Positions 33,708 through 41,306 of a stretch of DNA of 59,476 bases are shown here, one piece after another; position 1 is the first letter of the stretch, and every line of letters starts with the position of its first letter. Source of the stretch: Dethiobacter sp. (lineage in GTDB: Bacteria; Bacillota; Dethiobacteria; Dethiobacterales; Dethiobacteraceae); NCBI GenBank assembly GCA_018333455.1, contig JAGXTN010000100.1, positions 1-59,476 on the forward strand. Direction: 5' to 3'. The position numbers were made by a program, and so were the translations under genes. Below the pieces are notes generated by a model. It was not told where the DNA came from. It did no database searches and saw only the letters and a program-made list of their open reading frames with translations.

Positions 33708-34325
33708 GTGCCTGAATTGCCAATTAGCGAGGAGTTTAAGCTTGATGTCTTAAAGGAAATGGGCAATATCGGGGCAGGCAATGCTACAACCGCTTTGTCC
33801 ACCCTTTTAAATTATGAACGGGTGAATATGCATGTTCCGGAAGTCGACCTTTGTCCGCTGGTGGATATTCCGGATTTGATGGGCGGTGCGGAGAAGTCTG
33901 TTATCGGTATTTATATTAGAGTGTTTAGTGAAGTATCATTTTATGCCGTTTTCTTAATTGATTTCGAGAGCGCTCAAACTCTTGTGGCAAGCCTCACAGG
34001 AAAGAAATATCCCGTTATGGAAGAAATGGGCCGCTCAGTATTGCTGGAAGTCGGCAATATTGTGACGGCATCATATTTAAACGCCCTTTCCCATTTGACT
34101 AATTTGACATTTCTGCCGGAGCCACCTTTGTTAGTAGTCGATATGGCGGGGGCAATTCTTGGTACTGTGCTGGCTGAAACAAATGTGGCCGAAGACTATA
34201 TCTTGGTGCTGAAGACAGCCTTTGTAACCGCAGCGGGGGACATTGAAGGCAATTTTCTGATCATTCCTGATCAGAATACTTTGGATATTATCGTCAGATT
34301 GCTGGTAAACGGAGCGTGCCAATGA
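33708..34325 (+). CDS. cheC: CheY-P phosphatase CheC
   Basis: 205 residues from GTG 33708, placed 6 bases after agaggtg; an ATG at 33681 would add nine residues but lacks a site. Both active-site helices are present: LKEMGNIGAGNA (E17/N20) and LLEVGNIVTASY (about E116/N119). CheC removes phosphate from CheY and binds CheD, whose gene overlaps by 4 bases (ATGA). It gives the window a second CheC-type phosphatase besides FliY. Confidence 0.93.
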   Translation: MPELPISEEFKLDVLKEMGNIGAGNATTALSTLLNYERVNMHVPEVDLCPLVDIPDLMGGAEKSVIGIYIRVFSEVSFYAVFLIDFESAQTLVASLTGKKYPVMEEMGRSVLLEVGNIVTASYLNALSHLTNLTFLPEPPLLVVDMAGAILGTVLAETNVAEDYILVLKTAFVTAAGDIEGNFLIIPDQNTLDIIVRLLVNGACQ

Positions 34326-34801
34326 ACGAACAAATCCGGGTAAAAATTGCCGATTATGCCGTCAAAAAAGAAGAGGGAATGTTAATTACAGTAGGATTAG
34401 GCTCATGCGTGGGTGTAGCACTATACGACTCTTTTGCCAAGGTTGCGGGTTTGGCGCATATCCTCCTTTCAGACAGCACGCTGTTTAAAACGCCCTCTAA
34501 TCCTGCCAAATTTGCAGATACGGCAATTCCCCTACTCTTGGAGCAGATGATTTGCATCGGAGCGAAGCCCACTCGGCTGAAGGCCAAAATTGCCGGCGGA
34601 AGCCAGCTTTTTTCTTTTGAGAGGAGCATGACTTCCGTGGGTGAAAAAAATATCTGTGCTGTGCGTAATGTGTTGGCTCTCCTGCGTATACCGATCACCG
34701 GGGAAGAGGTCGGCGGCAGTGTGGGTCGAACGATGAAACTGTTTGTTCAACACGGAAAAGTAGTGATCTCTACCGTTGGTTTAGAGGAGAGGGAAATCTG
34801 A
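34322..34801 (+). CDS. cheD: Chemoreceptor glutamine deamidase CheD
   Basis: 159 residues from ATG 34322, which overlaps the cheC stop. Catalytic Cys29 in TVGLGSCVGVALYD, His in GLAHILL (about residue 46) and the later Thr/Ser region match the family. CheD deamidates receptor glutamines, and CheC competes for it as an adaptation feedback. The next gene, cheB, starts 14 bases downstream. Confidence 0.94.
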   Translation: MNEQIRVKIADYAVKKEEGMLITVGLGSCVGVALYDSFAKVAGLAHILLSDSTLFKTPSNPAKFADTAIPLLLEQMICIGAKPTRLKAKIAGGSQLFSFERSMTSVGEKNICAVRNVLALLRIPITGEEVGGSVGRTMKLFVQHGKVVISTVGLEEREI

Positions 34802-34815
34802 GGTAGGAGAATGTC

Positions 34816-35877
34816 ATGGAACAGATAAAAGTATTAGTGGTGGACGACTCAGCGCTGATGAGAAAAATCGTTAGTGATATCTTTTCCGCCGACGCTCGCT
34901 TTGCCGTGGTAGACACAGCCCGGGACGGGATTGATGCGCTGGAAAAAATGGTCAAGCTAAATCCTGATCTGATTACATTGGATGTGGAGATGCCTCGTCT
35001 CGACGGGCTGCAGACGTTAAAAGAAATTGTCCGCCGCCATAAAGCTCCTGTGATTATGTTATCAAGCCTTACTAAGAGAGGAAGCCATGTGACCATGGAA
35101 GCGCTCTCCATTGGGGCGGTCGATTTTATTGCCAAACCGGATAAGCTTTCCACTGAGGGCAAGGCTGAACTCCAAAGGGAGTTGCTCTTAAAAGCTGCTG
35201 TGGCCACCAGTTTACGTGTACAGGTTGCGCCATTGCCGGCAGAGCGGCCTGCCATGGCAGTTAAGCCAGCATTGTCCCGGCAACCCGGAACGAAAGCAGT
35301 GGCAATTGGTGCGTCTACGGGCGGTCCCCGCGCCTTGGAAGCCATTCTTCTCTCGTTGCCCGGCAATTTGCCGGCTACCGTTTTTGTTACGCAGCACATG
35401 CCCCCTAAGTTTACTCAGGCCTTAGCGGAGAGGCTGAACAAATCCTCTGCAATCCGCATTAAAGAAGCTGAAGATGGTGAGCCGGTGCTGACTGGGGTCG
35501 TTTATTTGGCGCCGGGTAATTTTCATATGGAGATAACTGCAGATAAAAAAATTCGCTTGACCCAGGATCCGCCGGTTGAGCATGTCCGGCCGTCAGTGAC
35601 GGTGATGATGTTATCTGTAGCCTTAGTTTACGGCAAAGAAAGCGTGGGCGTTATCTTAACAGGCATGGGTAAAGACGGCGCAGCGGGGATGGCGGAGATA
35701 AAAAAACGTGGTGGGCATACCTTAGCTCAGGATGAGGCCTCGGCAGTGATTTTCAGCATGCCAAAGGCGGCAATCCAAGCAGGGACGGTCGAGCGGGTTC
35801 TGTCATTGGAGGAGATAGCCGGAGCCATAACTGCTCTGTGCGGGGGGAATGCAGATGGTCAAGGCCATGGATTATGA
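34816..35877 (+). CDS. cheB: Chemotaxis methylesterase CheB
   Basis: 353 residues. Receiver domain (about 1-120) with D10-D11 and D56 (LITLDVEMPRLDG), linker, and methylesterase domain (about 160-345) with the catalytic Ser in GASTGGPRALEAIL, His in QHMPPKFTQALAERL and Asp in ILTGMGKDGAAGM. It removes receptor methyl groups added by CheR. ATG 34816 after aggtaggag. Overlaps cheR by 23 bases. Confidence 0.95.
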   Translation: MEQIKVLVVDDSALMRKIVSDIFSADARFAVVDTARDGIDALEKMVKLNPDLITLDVEMPRLDGLQTLKEIVRRHKAPVIMLSSLTKRGSHVTMEALSIGAVDFIAKPDKLSTEGKAELQRELLLKAAVATSLRVQVAPLPAERPAMAVKPALSRQPGTKAVAIGASTGGPRALEAILLSLPGNLPATVFVTQHMPPKFTQALAERLNKSSAIRIKEAEDGEPVLTGVVYLAPGNFHMEITADKKIRLTQDPPVEHVRPSVTVMMLSVALVYGKESVGVILTGMGKDGAAGMAEIKKRGGHTLAQDEASAVIFSMPKAAIQAGTVERVLSLEEIAGAITALCGGNADGQGHGL

Positions 35878-36637
35878 GCAGTTTAAAGAAAAGGTGAAAG
35901 TTCGCATTGGCCTGGATTTGAGCAGTTACAAAGAGCAACAGATGAAACGCCGGATTCACCAATTGATGCAGCGCCATCACGTTGAAGATTATCCTGCTTT
36001 TCTTGCTCTCCTTGATTGCGACCGTTCAATTCTCGCGCAATTTACAGACTATCTGACAATAAACACGTCGCAATTTTTTCGTGACTTAGCAGTATATAAG
36101 GCACTGGAAACACAGGTGTTGCCGGAATTAATCCGCAAAGGAGAATTGCTGAAAATTTGGAGTGCCGGTTGTTCGGTCGGTGCTGAACCTTATTCTTTGG
36201 CGATGCTGTTGAAAGAATTGGATCCATCCGGTAGGTGGAGGATACTCGCGACAGATTTTGACGCCAATATCCTCGCTAAAGCGCAAGAGGGAAAGTATGC
36301 GGAGAATATTTTGGCGACCCTTCCTGCGCGTTTTCGCCAACGCTATTTTAGTGAGCAGGATGGCAACTTTTGTTTGGATAGTCAGCTTAAATCGCTCGTC
36401 CAATTTCGGCGGCAAAATCTATTAAGCGATAGTTTTGAAACTGCTTGTGACCTAATTCTCTGCCGCAATGTTTTTATCTATTTTACGGTAGAAACTCAGG
36501 AAGAGTTGATTCAACGCTTTTCCCAGTCACTGAAAGCCGAAGGCTGGTTTGTGATTGGTTGCGCTGAAATGATTACCAGTCCTGCCCGCTTTGGTTTGGA
36601 AAAAATACAGCCTGCTATTTATCGTAAAATGAAATAG
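35855..36637 (+). CDS. cheR: Chemotaxis methyltransferase CheR
   Basis: 260 residues from ATG 35855, spaced 7 bases from gggggg; ATG 35849 is too close and 35867 is possible. N-terminal helical domain (about 1-75; IGLDLSSYKEQQMKRRIHQLMQRH), then the SAM-binding fold: LLKIWSAGCSVGAEPYSLAMLL (about 97-118), ILATDFDANILAKAQEGKY, and LILCRNVFIYFTVETQEELIQRF. Methylates glutamates on chemoreceptors using S-adenosylmethionine. Last gene of the chemotaxis block. Confidence 0.94.
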   Translation: MVKAMDYEQFKEKVKVRIGLDLSSYKEQQMKRRIHQLMQRHHVEDYPAFLALLDCDRSILAQFTDYLTINTSQFFRDLAVYKALETQVLPELIRKGELLKIWSAGCSVGAEPYSLAMLLKELDPSGRWRILATDFDANILAKAQEGKYAENILATLPARFRQRYFSEQDGNFCLDSQLKSLVQFRRQNLLSDSFETACDLILCRNVFIYFTVETQEELIQRFSQSLKAEGWFVIGCAEMITSPARFGLEKIQPAIYRKMK

Positions 36638-36707
36638 GCACCTGCAGCAGGAATGATTGCCAATGCGGCGAATTTATGCAGACAGTGCACGAAAGGAGGA
36701 ATTTTCC

Positions 36708-37106
36708 GTGAAGGTCAAACAAATCTCCGTGTTCTTGGAGAATAAATCCGGCCGCCTTGCCCAGGTAACAAGAGTTTTAGGAGACAATGAGATAAACATT
36801 CGTGCTCTTTCCATTGCCGATACGACTGACTTTGGCATTTTACGTTTAATTGTTGACAAGCCGGAGGAAGCAAACCGCATTTTGCAAGCCGAGGGTTTTA
36901 TGGTGAGCGAAACGTCCGTTATTGCGGTGCAGGTTCCCGATCGTCCAGGCGGCTTAGCAGATATTTTGGCAGCTTTGGGGCTGGCGGGAATTAATATTGA
37001 ATATCTTTATGCGTTTATCGGTCAAAGCTCAGACGAAGCACAGGTCATCTTCCGCGTGGATGACTGCGACAAAGCGATTCACGTTTTGCAAGAACGAAAA
37101 ATATAG
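36708..37106 (+). CDS. Tandem ACT-domain protein
   Basis: 132 residues from GTG 36708 after gaaaggagga. Two ACT domains: about 1-65 (VKQISVFLENKSGRLAQVTRVLGDNEINIRALSIADTTDFGILRLIVD) and 70-132 (VIAVQVPDRPGGLADILAALGLAGINIEYLYAFI). ACT domains bind amino acids and regulate enzymes; stand-alone tandem ACT proteins of this size are often near phenylacetate-CoA ligase-like or amino-acid genes. No partner enzyme is adjacent here apart from the downstream aminotransferase. Its last codons form the left copy of a 19-bp direct repeat flanking an insertion. Confidence 0.8.
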   Translation: MKVKQISVFLENKSGRLAQVTRVLGDNEINIRALSIADTTDFGILRLIVDKPEEANRILQAEGFMVSETSVIAVQVPDRPGGLADILAALGLAGINIEYLYAFIGQSSDEAQVIFRVDDCDKAIHVLQERKI

Positions 37107-37108
37107 CT

Positions 37109-37463
37109 GTCTTTAACTTGTGATAATGTCACCTCGTAATTAACTTGATTAAAATGTCACAATGATGAGACATTGAAGCATTCTGGGCAATGTCGCCTTC
37201 CTCAAATGCTACGCTCGCACGTTTTCGCAGCTACGAACTGCCTTCTCGCTAACATGCCAAACCCTCTGGGCTTACTGCATGTGAACCATTGGCATGTCTT
37301 AACGCTGCGAATTCCCGTTCGCTAAACGCTGCTGACACTTAACGCTCGCTTCCGCATTCTGTGAAAGTCTACAATATCTGCAAGGGTTTAGAGCAACCGC
37401 AAGTGGCATGGGTGTCTACCCAGAAAATAGCTAACTAGTTTTTAAGTGACATTTTGTCAAGTT
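37109..37463. mobile_element. MITE-like non-autonomous element (or IS remnant)
   Basis: 355 bp without coding potential. Ends are inverted repeats: 37115-37132 (aacttgtgataatgtcac) against the complement of 37446-37463 (15 of 18 identical), with a second inner left copy at 37142-37160. The element is bracketed by a 19-base direct repeat, 37090-37108 and 37464-37482, identical except at one base. Repeated terminal motifs of this kind recall transposase-binding sites of IS21-like elements, but no transposase gene remains. The interior holds several short GC-rich repeats (acgctcgc, cgctaa). Confidence 0.65.
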
Positions 37464-37481
37464 AAGAACGAAAAATGTAGC

Positions 37482-37510
37482 TTGCTTTCGAGCGCACTTT
37501 TTGCTATAAT
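37482..37510 (+). promoter_or_regulatory. Sigma-A-type promoter of the T-box/aminotransferase unit
   Basis: TTGCTT at 37482-37487, a 17-base spacer and a perfect TATAAT at 37505-37510 with an extended TGC in front. The first base of the -35 box is the last base of the direct repeat flanking the MITE-like element. Expected transcription start near 37517, just upstream of the T-box leader. Confidence 0.85.
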
Positions 37511-37565
37511 GACTATCAAGTTTTAAATTTTTGACACTTAGTTTGCATTCAGCCCATATATTGAA

Positions 37566-37812
37566 AATAAAAGCGAAGATGGGGATAAAGCCTGCACCGA
37601 CCGACAGAGAGGGAACTGAAAGCTGAGAAGTTCCTCGGGATCGTCAAAGGTAAGCCACCCCGGAGCTGCCTGCTGAAAATTAGTAAGCGGGGCCGGTGCT
37701 GCCGTTATCCAGAAAGCTTGTGCTTGAGTGACCGGAAATTCCGGTAATCAGAGTGGTACCACGGGGTCTAGCACCCGTCTCTGCCTATTTAGAGACGGGT
37801 GTTGTTTTTTTT
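37566..37812 (+). ncRNA. T-box riboswitch leader
   Basis: Contains the hallmark order: stem I with AGAGAGGG (37605 region) and a GAGAAGTTCC terminal-loop segment, cggagctgcctgctgaa on the 3' side, ccgttatc, stem III hairpin accgg/ccggt (37731-37745), the T-box core gagtggtaccacgg (37751-37764), and a terminator cacccgtctct/agagacgggtg (37772-37782 and 37791-37801) followed by a T run (37805-37812). Uncharged tRNA would stabilise the antiterminator and allow expression of the aminotransferase. After GAA (37675-37677) the specifier is AAT (Asn) or, shifted by one, ATT (Ile); this is unresolved. Confidence 0.93.
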
Positions 37813-37838
37813 ACCAACATAAAACGGAGGTGCAAGCA

Positions 37839-39065
37839 ATGCTTTTTGAACAAATGTATGCCGATCGGGCGAAATTGATGAAGACATCAGAAATTCGCGA
37901 ATTCTTTAAACTGACCGAGCAACCGGACGTAATGTCTTTTGCGGGTGGTTTTCCCAGTGCGGAATTTTTTCCCATGGGCAAAATTGCTGAAGTGATGCGT
38001 GAGCTGATTGACGAGGAGGGCAAATCTGCGCTTCAATATGGGCCCACTGAAGGGAATCTTGAGCTGCGCAAATATTTAGCCGAGAAGATGACTGGCGAAG
38101 GCATGCCTTCCGGCGTTGATAATCTGCTGATCACAAACGGTTCCCAACAAGGGATGGACCTTTTGGCAAAAGTATTCGTTAATCCAGGCGATTTGGTTAT
38201 TGTAGAAGAGCCAGGGTACGTAGGCGGCTTAGGCGCCATTCATAATTACCAAGGCGACCGTCTGGCCATCCCCCTTGATGCAGAAGGAATCCGCACTGAC
38301 CTTCTGGCTGTCAGGCTGCGCAAGCTGCAAATGGAAGGTCGGACGCCTAAGTTTGCCTACCTGGTTCCCAATTTTCAGAATCCTACCGGGATTTCCATGT
38401 CGCTTGAGCGTCGCATAAAGATGTTGGAACTGGCTCGCGAGTACAACTTTATAATTATTGAAGACAATCCCTATGGAGAAATCCGCTTTGAAGGTGAACC
38501 GGTTCGGAGCATTAAATCCATGGATACTGAGGGTCGAGTGATCTATCTAGGCTCCTTCTCCAAAACTTTTATTCCCGGTATTCGCGTGGGCTGGATTGTG
38601 GCGGAAGAAACACTGATCCAGAAAATTGCCTGTGCGAAACAGGCCACAGACCTTTGCTCCAACTCTCTCGGTCAGAGAATGGCCTGCCGCTTTGCTGCCA
38701 GCGGCTATATCGAGCAACATGTCTCTTCCTTGATTTCCCTTTACAAGGCTAAACGCGACTTAATGCTTTCCTGTTTTGAGCAGTATTTTCCCCAAGGTGT
38801 AACTTGGACACGGCCCGAGGGCGGATTTTTTGTCTGGGTGACTTTGCCGGAAGGGATGAGTGCCCGTGAAGTGCTGTTGAAGGCCGTGGAGCGCAAAGTG
38901 GCTTATGTGGACGGAGCCGGCTTTTTCGTCAATAGCAACGGAAAAAATACTGCCCGTTTTGCCTTTTCCGAGGCTAGCGAAGAAAAAATCGCGCGTGGTA
39001 TGAAAATACTGGGAGAGCTGATGCACCAGGAAATGGCTGTTTTTAATAAGGTGAGATCTGCTTAA
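37839..39065 (+). CDS. PLP-dependent aminotransferase (class I/II, LysN/2-aminoadipate-type)
   Basis: 408 residues from ATG 37839 after acggaggt. Fold type I aminotransferase: N-terminal SFAGGFPSAEFFP, YGPTEGNLELRKYLA, NGSQQGMDLLAKVFVNPGDLVIVEEPGY, YLVPNFQNPTG (the Asn that binds PLP), EDNPYGEIRF, PLP-Lys in LGSFSKTFIPGIRVGWI and substrate Arg in TARFAFSEAS. Close to the MocR-less group annotated as 2-aminoadipate, aromatic or branched-chain aminotransferase; substrate cannot be fixed from sequence. Control by a T-box means it is made when one amino acid runs short, so a biosynthetic role is likely. Confidence 0.88.
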   Translation: MLFEQMYADRAKLMKTSEIREFFKLTEQPDVMSFAGGFPSAEFFPMGKIAEVMRELIDEEGKSALQYGPTEGNLELRKYLAEKMTGEGMPSGVDNLLITNGSQQGMDLLAKVFVNPGDLVIVEEPGYVGGLGAIHNYQGDRLAIPLDAEGIRTDLLAVRLRKLQMEGRTPKFAYLVPNFQNPTGISMSLERRIKMLELAREYNFIIIEDNPYGEIRFEGEPVRSIKSMDTEGRVIYLGSFSKTFIPGIRVGWIVAEETLIQKIACAKQATDLCSNSLGQRMACRFAASGYIEQHVSSLISLYKAKRDLMLSCFEQYFPQGVTWTRPEGGFFVWVTLPEGMSAREVLLKAVERKVAYVDGAGFFVNSNGKNTARFAFSEASEEKIARGMKILGELMHQEMAVFNKVRSA

Positions 39066-39123
39066 ACGCTACCAAACAAAAAATTTTGGACTTGTAGCAG
39101 TCAGAATAAAAGCGGGGTATTTT

Positions 39124-39168
39124 TTGATTGCTTTAGGTTAAGAATACAAGCAATCAACCAATCTTTTT
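39124..39168 (+). terminator. Candidate terminator after the aminotransferase
   Basis: ttgattgct (39124-39132) and agcaatcaa (39149-39157) form a 9-bp stem with a 16-base loop, followed by ccaatctttttt. The loop is long, so efficiency is doubtful. Confidence 0.45.
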
Positions 39169-39188
39169 TAGGGAACGGTGCAGATATA

Positions 39189-39662
39189 ATGAGTGACAGG
39201 TTTACAGTCGGATTTATCGCTGGACTTACTGCCGGCATAGCTTATCTTTCATGGAGCCTTTTCTCGCGACATGTTCTGGGATTTGCTAAGTTAAGTATTG
39301 CAGAATATAGCGCGGCTCTGACTTTCAACAGATCTCCGCATGAGCTGGGAGCCATTCACTTGGTCTGGGGAGGAGTTGCCGCACTTTGCTTTGCTATAGC
39401 GATAGGCATAATCTTCTCATTTCTTCTCCTGCTAATTGACTATCAGCAGTTTTATTTGAAAGCTATCATCTACAGTTGGGCGGCTTGGTATATCCTTATC
39501 GACATACTAATTATTCGACTGACTGACGCAAAGCTGCAAGTAGCTATCGAAACTGCGATTTCCGCATCAATTAACGCGACTCTTTATGGAGCCATCTTGG
39601 CGTTTGTTTATCTTGAGATTGGCGGTGGATTGAGAGTTAGAGTTGAGCGAGAGAATCCTTAG
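39189..39662 (+). CDS. Membrane protein of unknown function
   Basis: 157 residues with four probable membrane helices (about 5-25, 55-85, 92-112 and 125-145). I do not recognise the family. The layout, with a GFIAGLTAGIAYLSWSLF first helix, resembles small YqhR-like integral membrane proteins, but that is a weak resemblance. There is no strong ribosome-binding site (agggaacggtgcag). It stands alone between the aminotransferase and tRNA-Thr. Confidence 0.6.
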   Translation: MSDRFTVGFIAGLTAGIAYLSWSLFSRHVLGFAKLSIAEYSAALTFNRSPHELGAIHLVWGGVAALCFAIAIGIIFSFLLLLIDYQQFYLKAIIYSWAAWYILIDILIIRLTDAKLQVAIETAISASINATLYGAILAFVYLEIGGGLRVRVERENP

Positions 39663-39689
39663 TCCGTTTTTAACCTCGTTTTTAACCAC

Positions 39690-39719
39690 TTGCTTTTGGC
39701 ACCCCTTTTCGGCTATAAT
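39690..39719 (+). promoter_or_regulatory. Promoter of tRNA-Thr
   Basis: TTGCTT (39690-39695), 18-base spacer, TATAAT (39714-39719). Between it and the tRNA lies a small hairpin, gagggcg/cgccctc at 39730-39750, in the leader of the precursor. Confidence 0.75.
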
Positions 39720-39758
39720 AATAAAAAACGAGGGCGGAATTCTCGCCCTCATATATGT

Positions 39759-39833
39759 GCTGGTGTGGCTCAATGGCAGAGCAGCGGTATCGTAAACCGC
39801 AGGTTGGAGGTTCAATTCCTCTCACCAGCTCCA
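39759..39833 (+). tRNA. tRNA-Thr (anticodon CGT)
   Basis: Complete cloverleaf: acceptor stem gctggtg/caccagc (39759-39765 and 39823-39829), D arm gctc/gagc, anticodon stem gcggt/accgc with loop atcgtaa giving anticodon CGT (reads ACG), T arm with ggttcaattcc, and an encoded CCA end (39831-39833). It is flanked by its own promoter and a strong terminator. Confidence 0.95.
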
Positions 39834-39853
39834 ATAAAAAATCCCTTGTTTAG

Positions 39854-39886
39854 GGGGCTTCTGGCGTTTGCCAGAAGCCCCTTTTG
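39854..39886 (+). terminator. Terminator of tRNA-Thr
   Basis: ggggcttctggc (39854-39865) and gccagaagcccc (39870-39881) form a perfect 12-bp stem with a 4-base loop, followed by TTTT. Confidence 0.9.
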
Positions 39887-39953
39887 CTGTGCGCGGCATA
39901 TATTGAATAGCGGGAAATCTTCGCTATCACAAGCGCTAGAGGAGGAAATAACG

Positions 39954-40550
39954 GTGAAAATAATCGAAAGCAATTTGGTGTTCACTCCTGGCAGAGTAGA
40001 AAGGCGTTTGTCGGCAAGGGACTTCACGCAGCGCATCGCCATTCATCACACCGCGTCAGGCGATGTTTCTGCCGAAACAGTCCATGGCTGGCATCGCAAC
40101 CGCGGTTGGATGGGGATTGGTTATCACTACCTTGTCCGGCAGGCTGGCGAAATTGAGCGAGGTAGGGCGGAAGAGTTGCGGGGCATTCATGCTCCGGCCG
40201 CTAACGCAAACAGTATTGCTATTGCCCTGGCAGGCAATTTTGAGCTTCGCCCACCCACCGTCATCCAGCTGGACGCACTCGTCTGGTTGATTCGTGAGCT
40301 TCGCTCCCGGTATGGCGAACTCACGCTGGTCAGACACCTTGACTTACAGGCAACCTCGTGCCCCGGGCGGCTTTTCCCCTGGGAACAACTGCAAAGACGT
40401 CTTCAACAGCGCACTCATCTGGTTGTGAGAGGAGATACGCTCTTTAGTTTGGCGCGAAGGTACAGCGTGCAGTTGAGCAACTGCGTGAGTGGAACATTTG
40501 CCGTCGGGTGTGATTCGCGTGGGACAGTTGCTCGTTATTTCGCAAAATAG
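39954..40550 (+). CDS. N-acetylmuramoyl-L-alanine amidase with frame-disrupted LysM tail
   Basis: 198 residues as read from GTG 39954, which follows aggaggaaat. PGRP/amidase-2 domain (about 20-155): zinc ligands in IAIHHTASG, then HYLVRQAG, GIHAPAANANSIAIALAGNF and LVRHLDLQATSCPG. It cleaves the peptide from muramic acid in peptidoglycan. A LysM domain begins at about 157 (HLVVRGDTLFSLARRYSVQLS) but the reading then breaks off. The rest of LysM (QLREWN, then LPSGVIRVGQLLVIS) sits in other frames and is restored by adding one base near 40479 and another near 40496, after which the frame would close at 40554. No signal peptide is seen. Confidence 0.8.
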   Translation: MKIIESNLVFTPGRVERRLSARDFTQRIAIHHTASGDVSAETVHGWHRNRGWMGIGYHYLVRQAGEIERGRAEELRGIHAPAANANSIAIALAGNFELRPPTVIQLDALVWLIRELRSRYGELTLVRHLDLQATSCPGRLFPWEQLQRRLQQRTHLVVRGDTLFSLARRYSVQLSNCVSGTFAVGCDSRGTVARYFAK

Positions 40551-40554
40551 ATAA

Positions 40555-40866
40555 AGAGATTTGCTGTTTAGCGCTCGGCCGGTGGTTGGAAGACAAAAAT
40601 TATAAAAGATAAAAAATATTTCAGAATTTTTTTAAAGCAGTATAGACAAAATATTTGCAACATGTTAAAATTATAACAAGCAAAGTTTTTAATTTACAAT
40701 TAAACTTTTGGTGTGATGTTCTGCACTACAAGGCTTCATGAATGGGGCGACTGGCTTGAGCAATGCTCACTTTTTCAATTGAGAAAATTTTCAGGGGCAT
40801 AATTGTCTCAGCAATTGGGAAAATAGTTGGCAGTGGCATAAATAACTGACAAAGGAGGTACGCAGC
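40555..40866. other. AT-rich intergenic stretch with a short direct repeat
   Basis: 312 bp upstream of the 47-codon gene. It contains a degenerate direct repeat, caattgagaaaat...ggggcataa at about 40776-40803 and caattgggaaaat...agtggcataa at about 40812-40841, spaced 36 bases. No ORF, RNA gene or clear promoter pair was recognised; long A/T runs (40600-40700) could hold one. Confidence 0.5.
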
Positions 40867-41010
40867 ATGGCAATTCAGCAGATTTATGTCCTTTCCGATG
40901 CGAGGGACGAACTCCTACGCGAGTTTATGCTGGCCTCAGGGGCTTATAAAGCAGAAATCCTGGCCAAAATTATTGATTTAGATGAAGAAATAGAAGAAAG
41001 AAAAAATTAA
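40867..41010 (+). CDS. Small hypothetical protein (47 residues)
   Basis: Forty-seven codons from ATG 40867, with an excellent ribosome-binding site (aaaggaggt at 40851-40859). The product is MAIQQIYVLSDARDELLREF followed by an amphipathic helix and an acidic-basic tail (DLDEEIEERKN). No family is recognised. The intact frame, strong initiation signal and a perfect hairpin terminator 80 bp downstream argue for a real gene. Confidence 0.6.
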   Translation: MAIQQIYVLSDARDELLREFMLASGAYKAEILAKIIDLDEEIEERKN

Positions 41011-41090
41011 CCGGCGAAAGCCACGGCTCAATAGAGAAACTAATAGAGAAACTTATTGAACCATACCCTAAACTGATACGGGAATAATAA

Positions 41091-41123
41091 AAACGAGGCA
41101 CTTCATAATGAAGTGCCTCGTTT
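41091..41123 (+). terminator. Perfect hairpin after the small gene
   Basis: aaacgaggcacttca (41091-41105) and tgaagtgcctcgttt (41109-41123) form a perfect 15-bp stem with a 3-base loop. The A-run before and T-run in the arm make it potentially bidirectional. Confidence 0.85.
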
Positions 41124-41234
41124 GCGCTTCAATGTATATGATTTATTCTTATAGATAAACAAGACGAAATGCACTTTTGGCAAGGAAATTATCCGCTTTT
41201 CCTGAGTATCGGAGAAGGCGAATAAGATAAAAGA

Positions 41235-41263
41235 TTGACGAATCGTGAAGGAGTATCTACAAT
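41235..41263 (+). promoter_or_regulatory. Sigma-A-type promoter of mgtC
   Basis: TTGACG (41235-41240), 17-base spacer, TACAAT (41258-41263). Start expected near 41270, giving a short leader before ATG 41307. No magnesium riboswitch fits in so short a leader. Confidence 0.8.
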
Positions 41264-41306
41264 TACAGATAATATATCTAAAGCAGAAAGAGAAAGGGTG
41301 GGGGTC

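Noticed and set aside
39690-39953. N-terminal extension of the amidase
   Set aside because: It would read through the tRNA-Thr gene and its terminator; GTG 39954 has an excellent ribosome-binding site.
41264-41306. Magnesium riboswitch before mgtC
   Set aside because: The leader from the likely start to ATG is under 40 bases, too short for an M-box.
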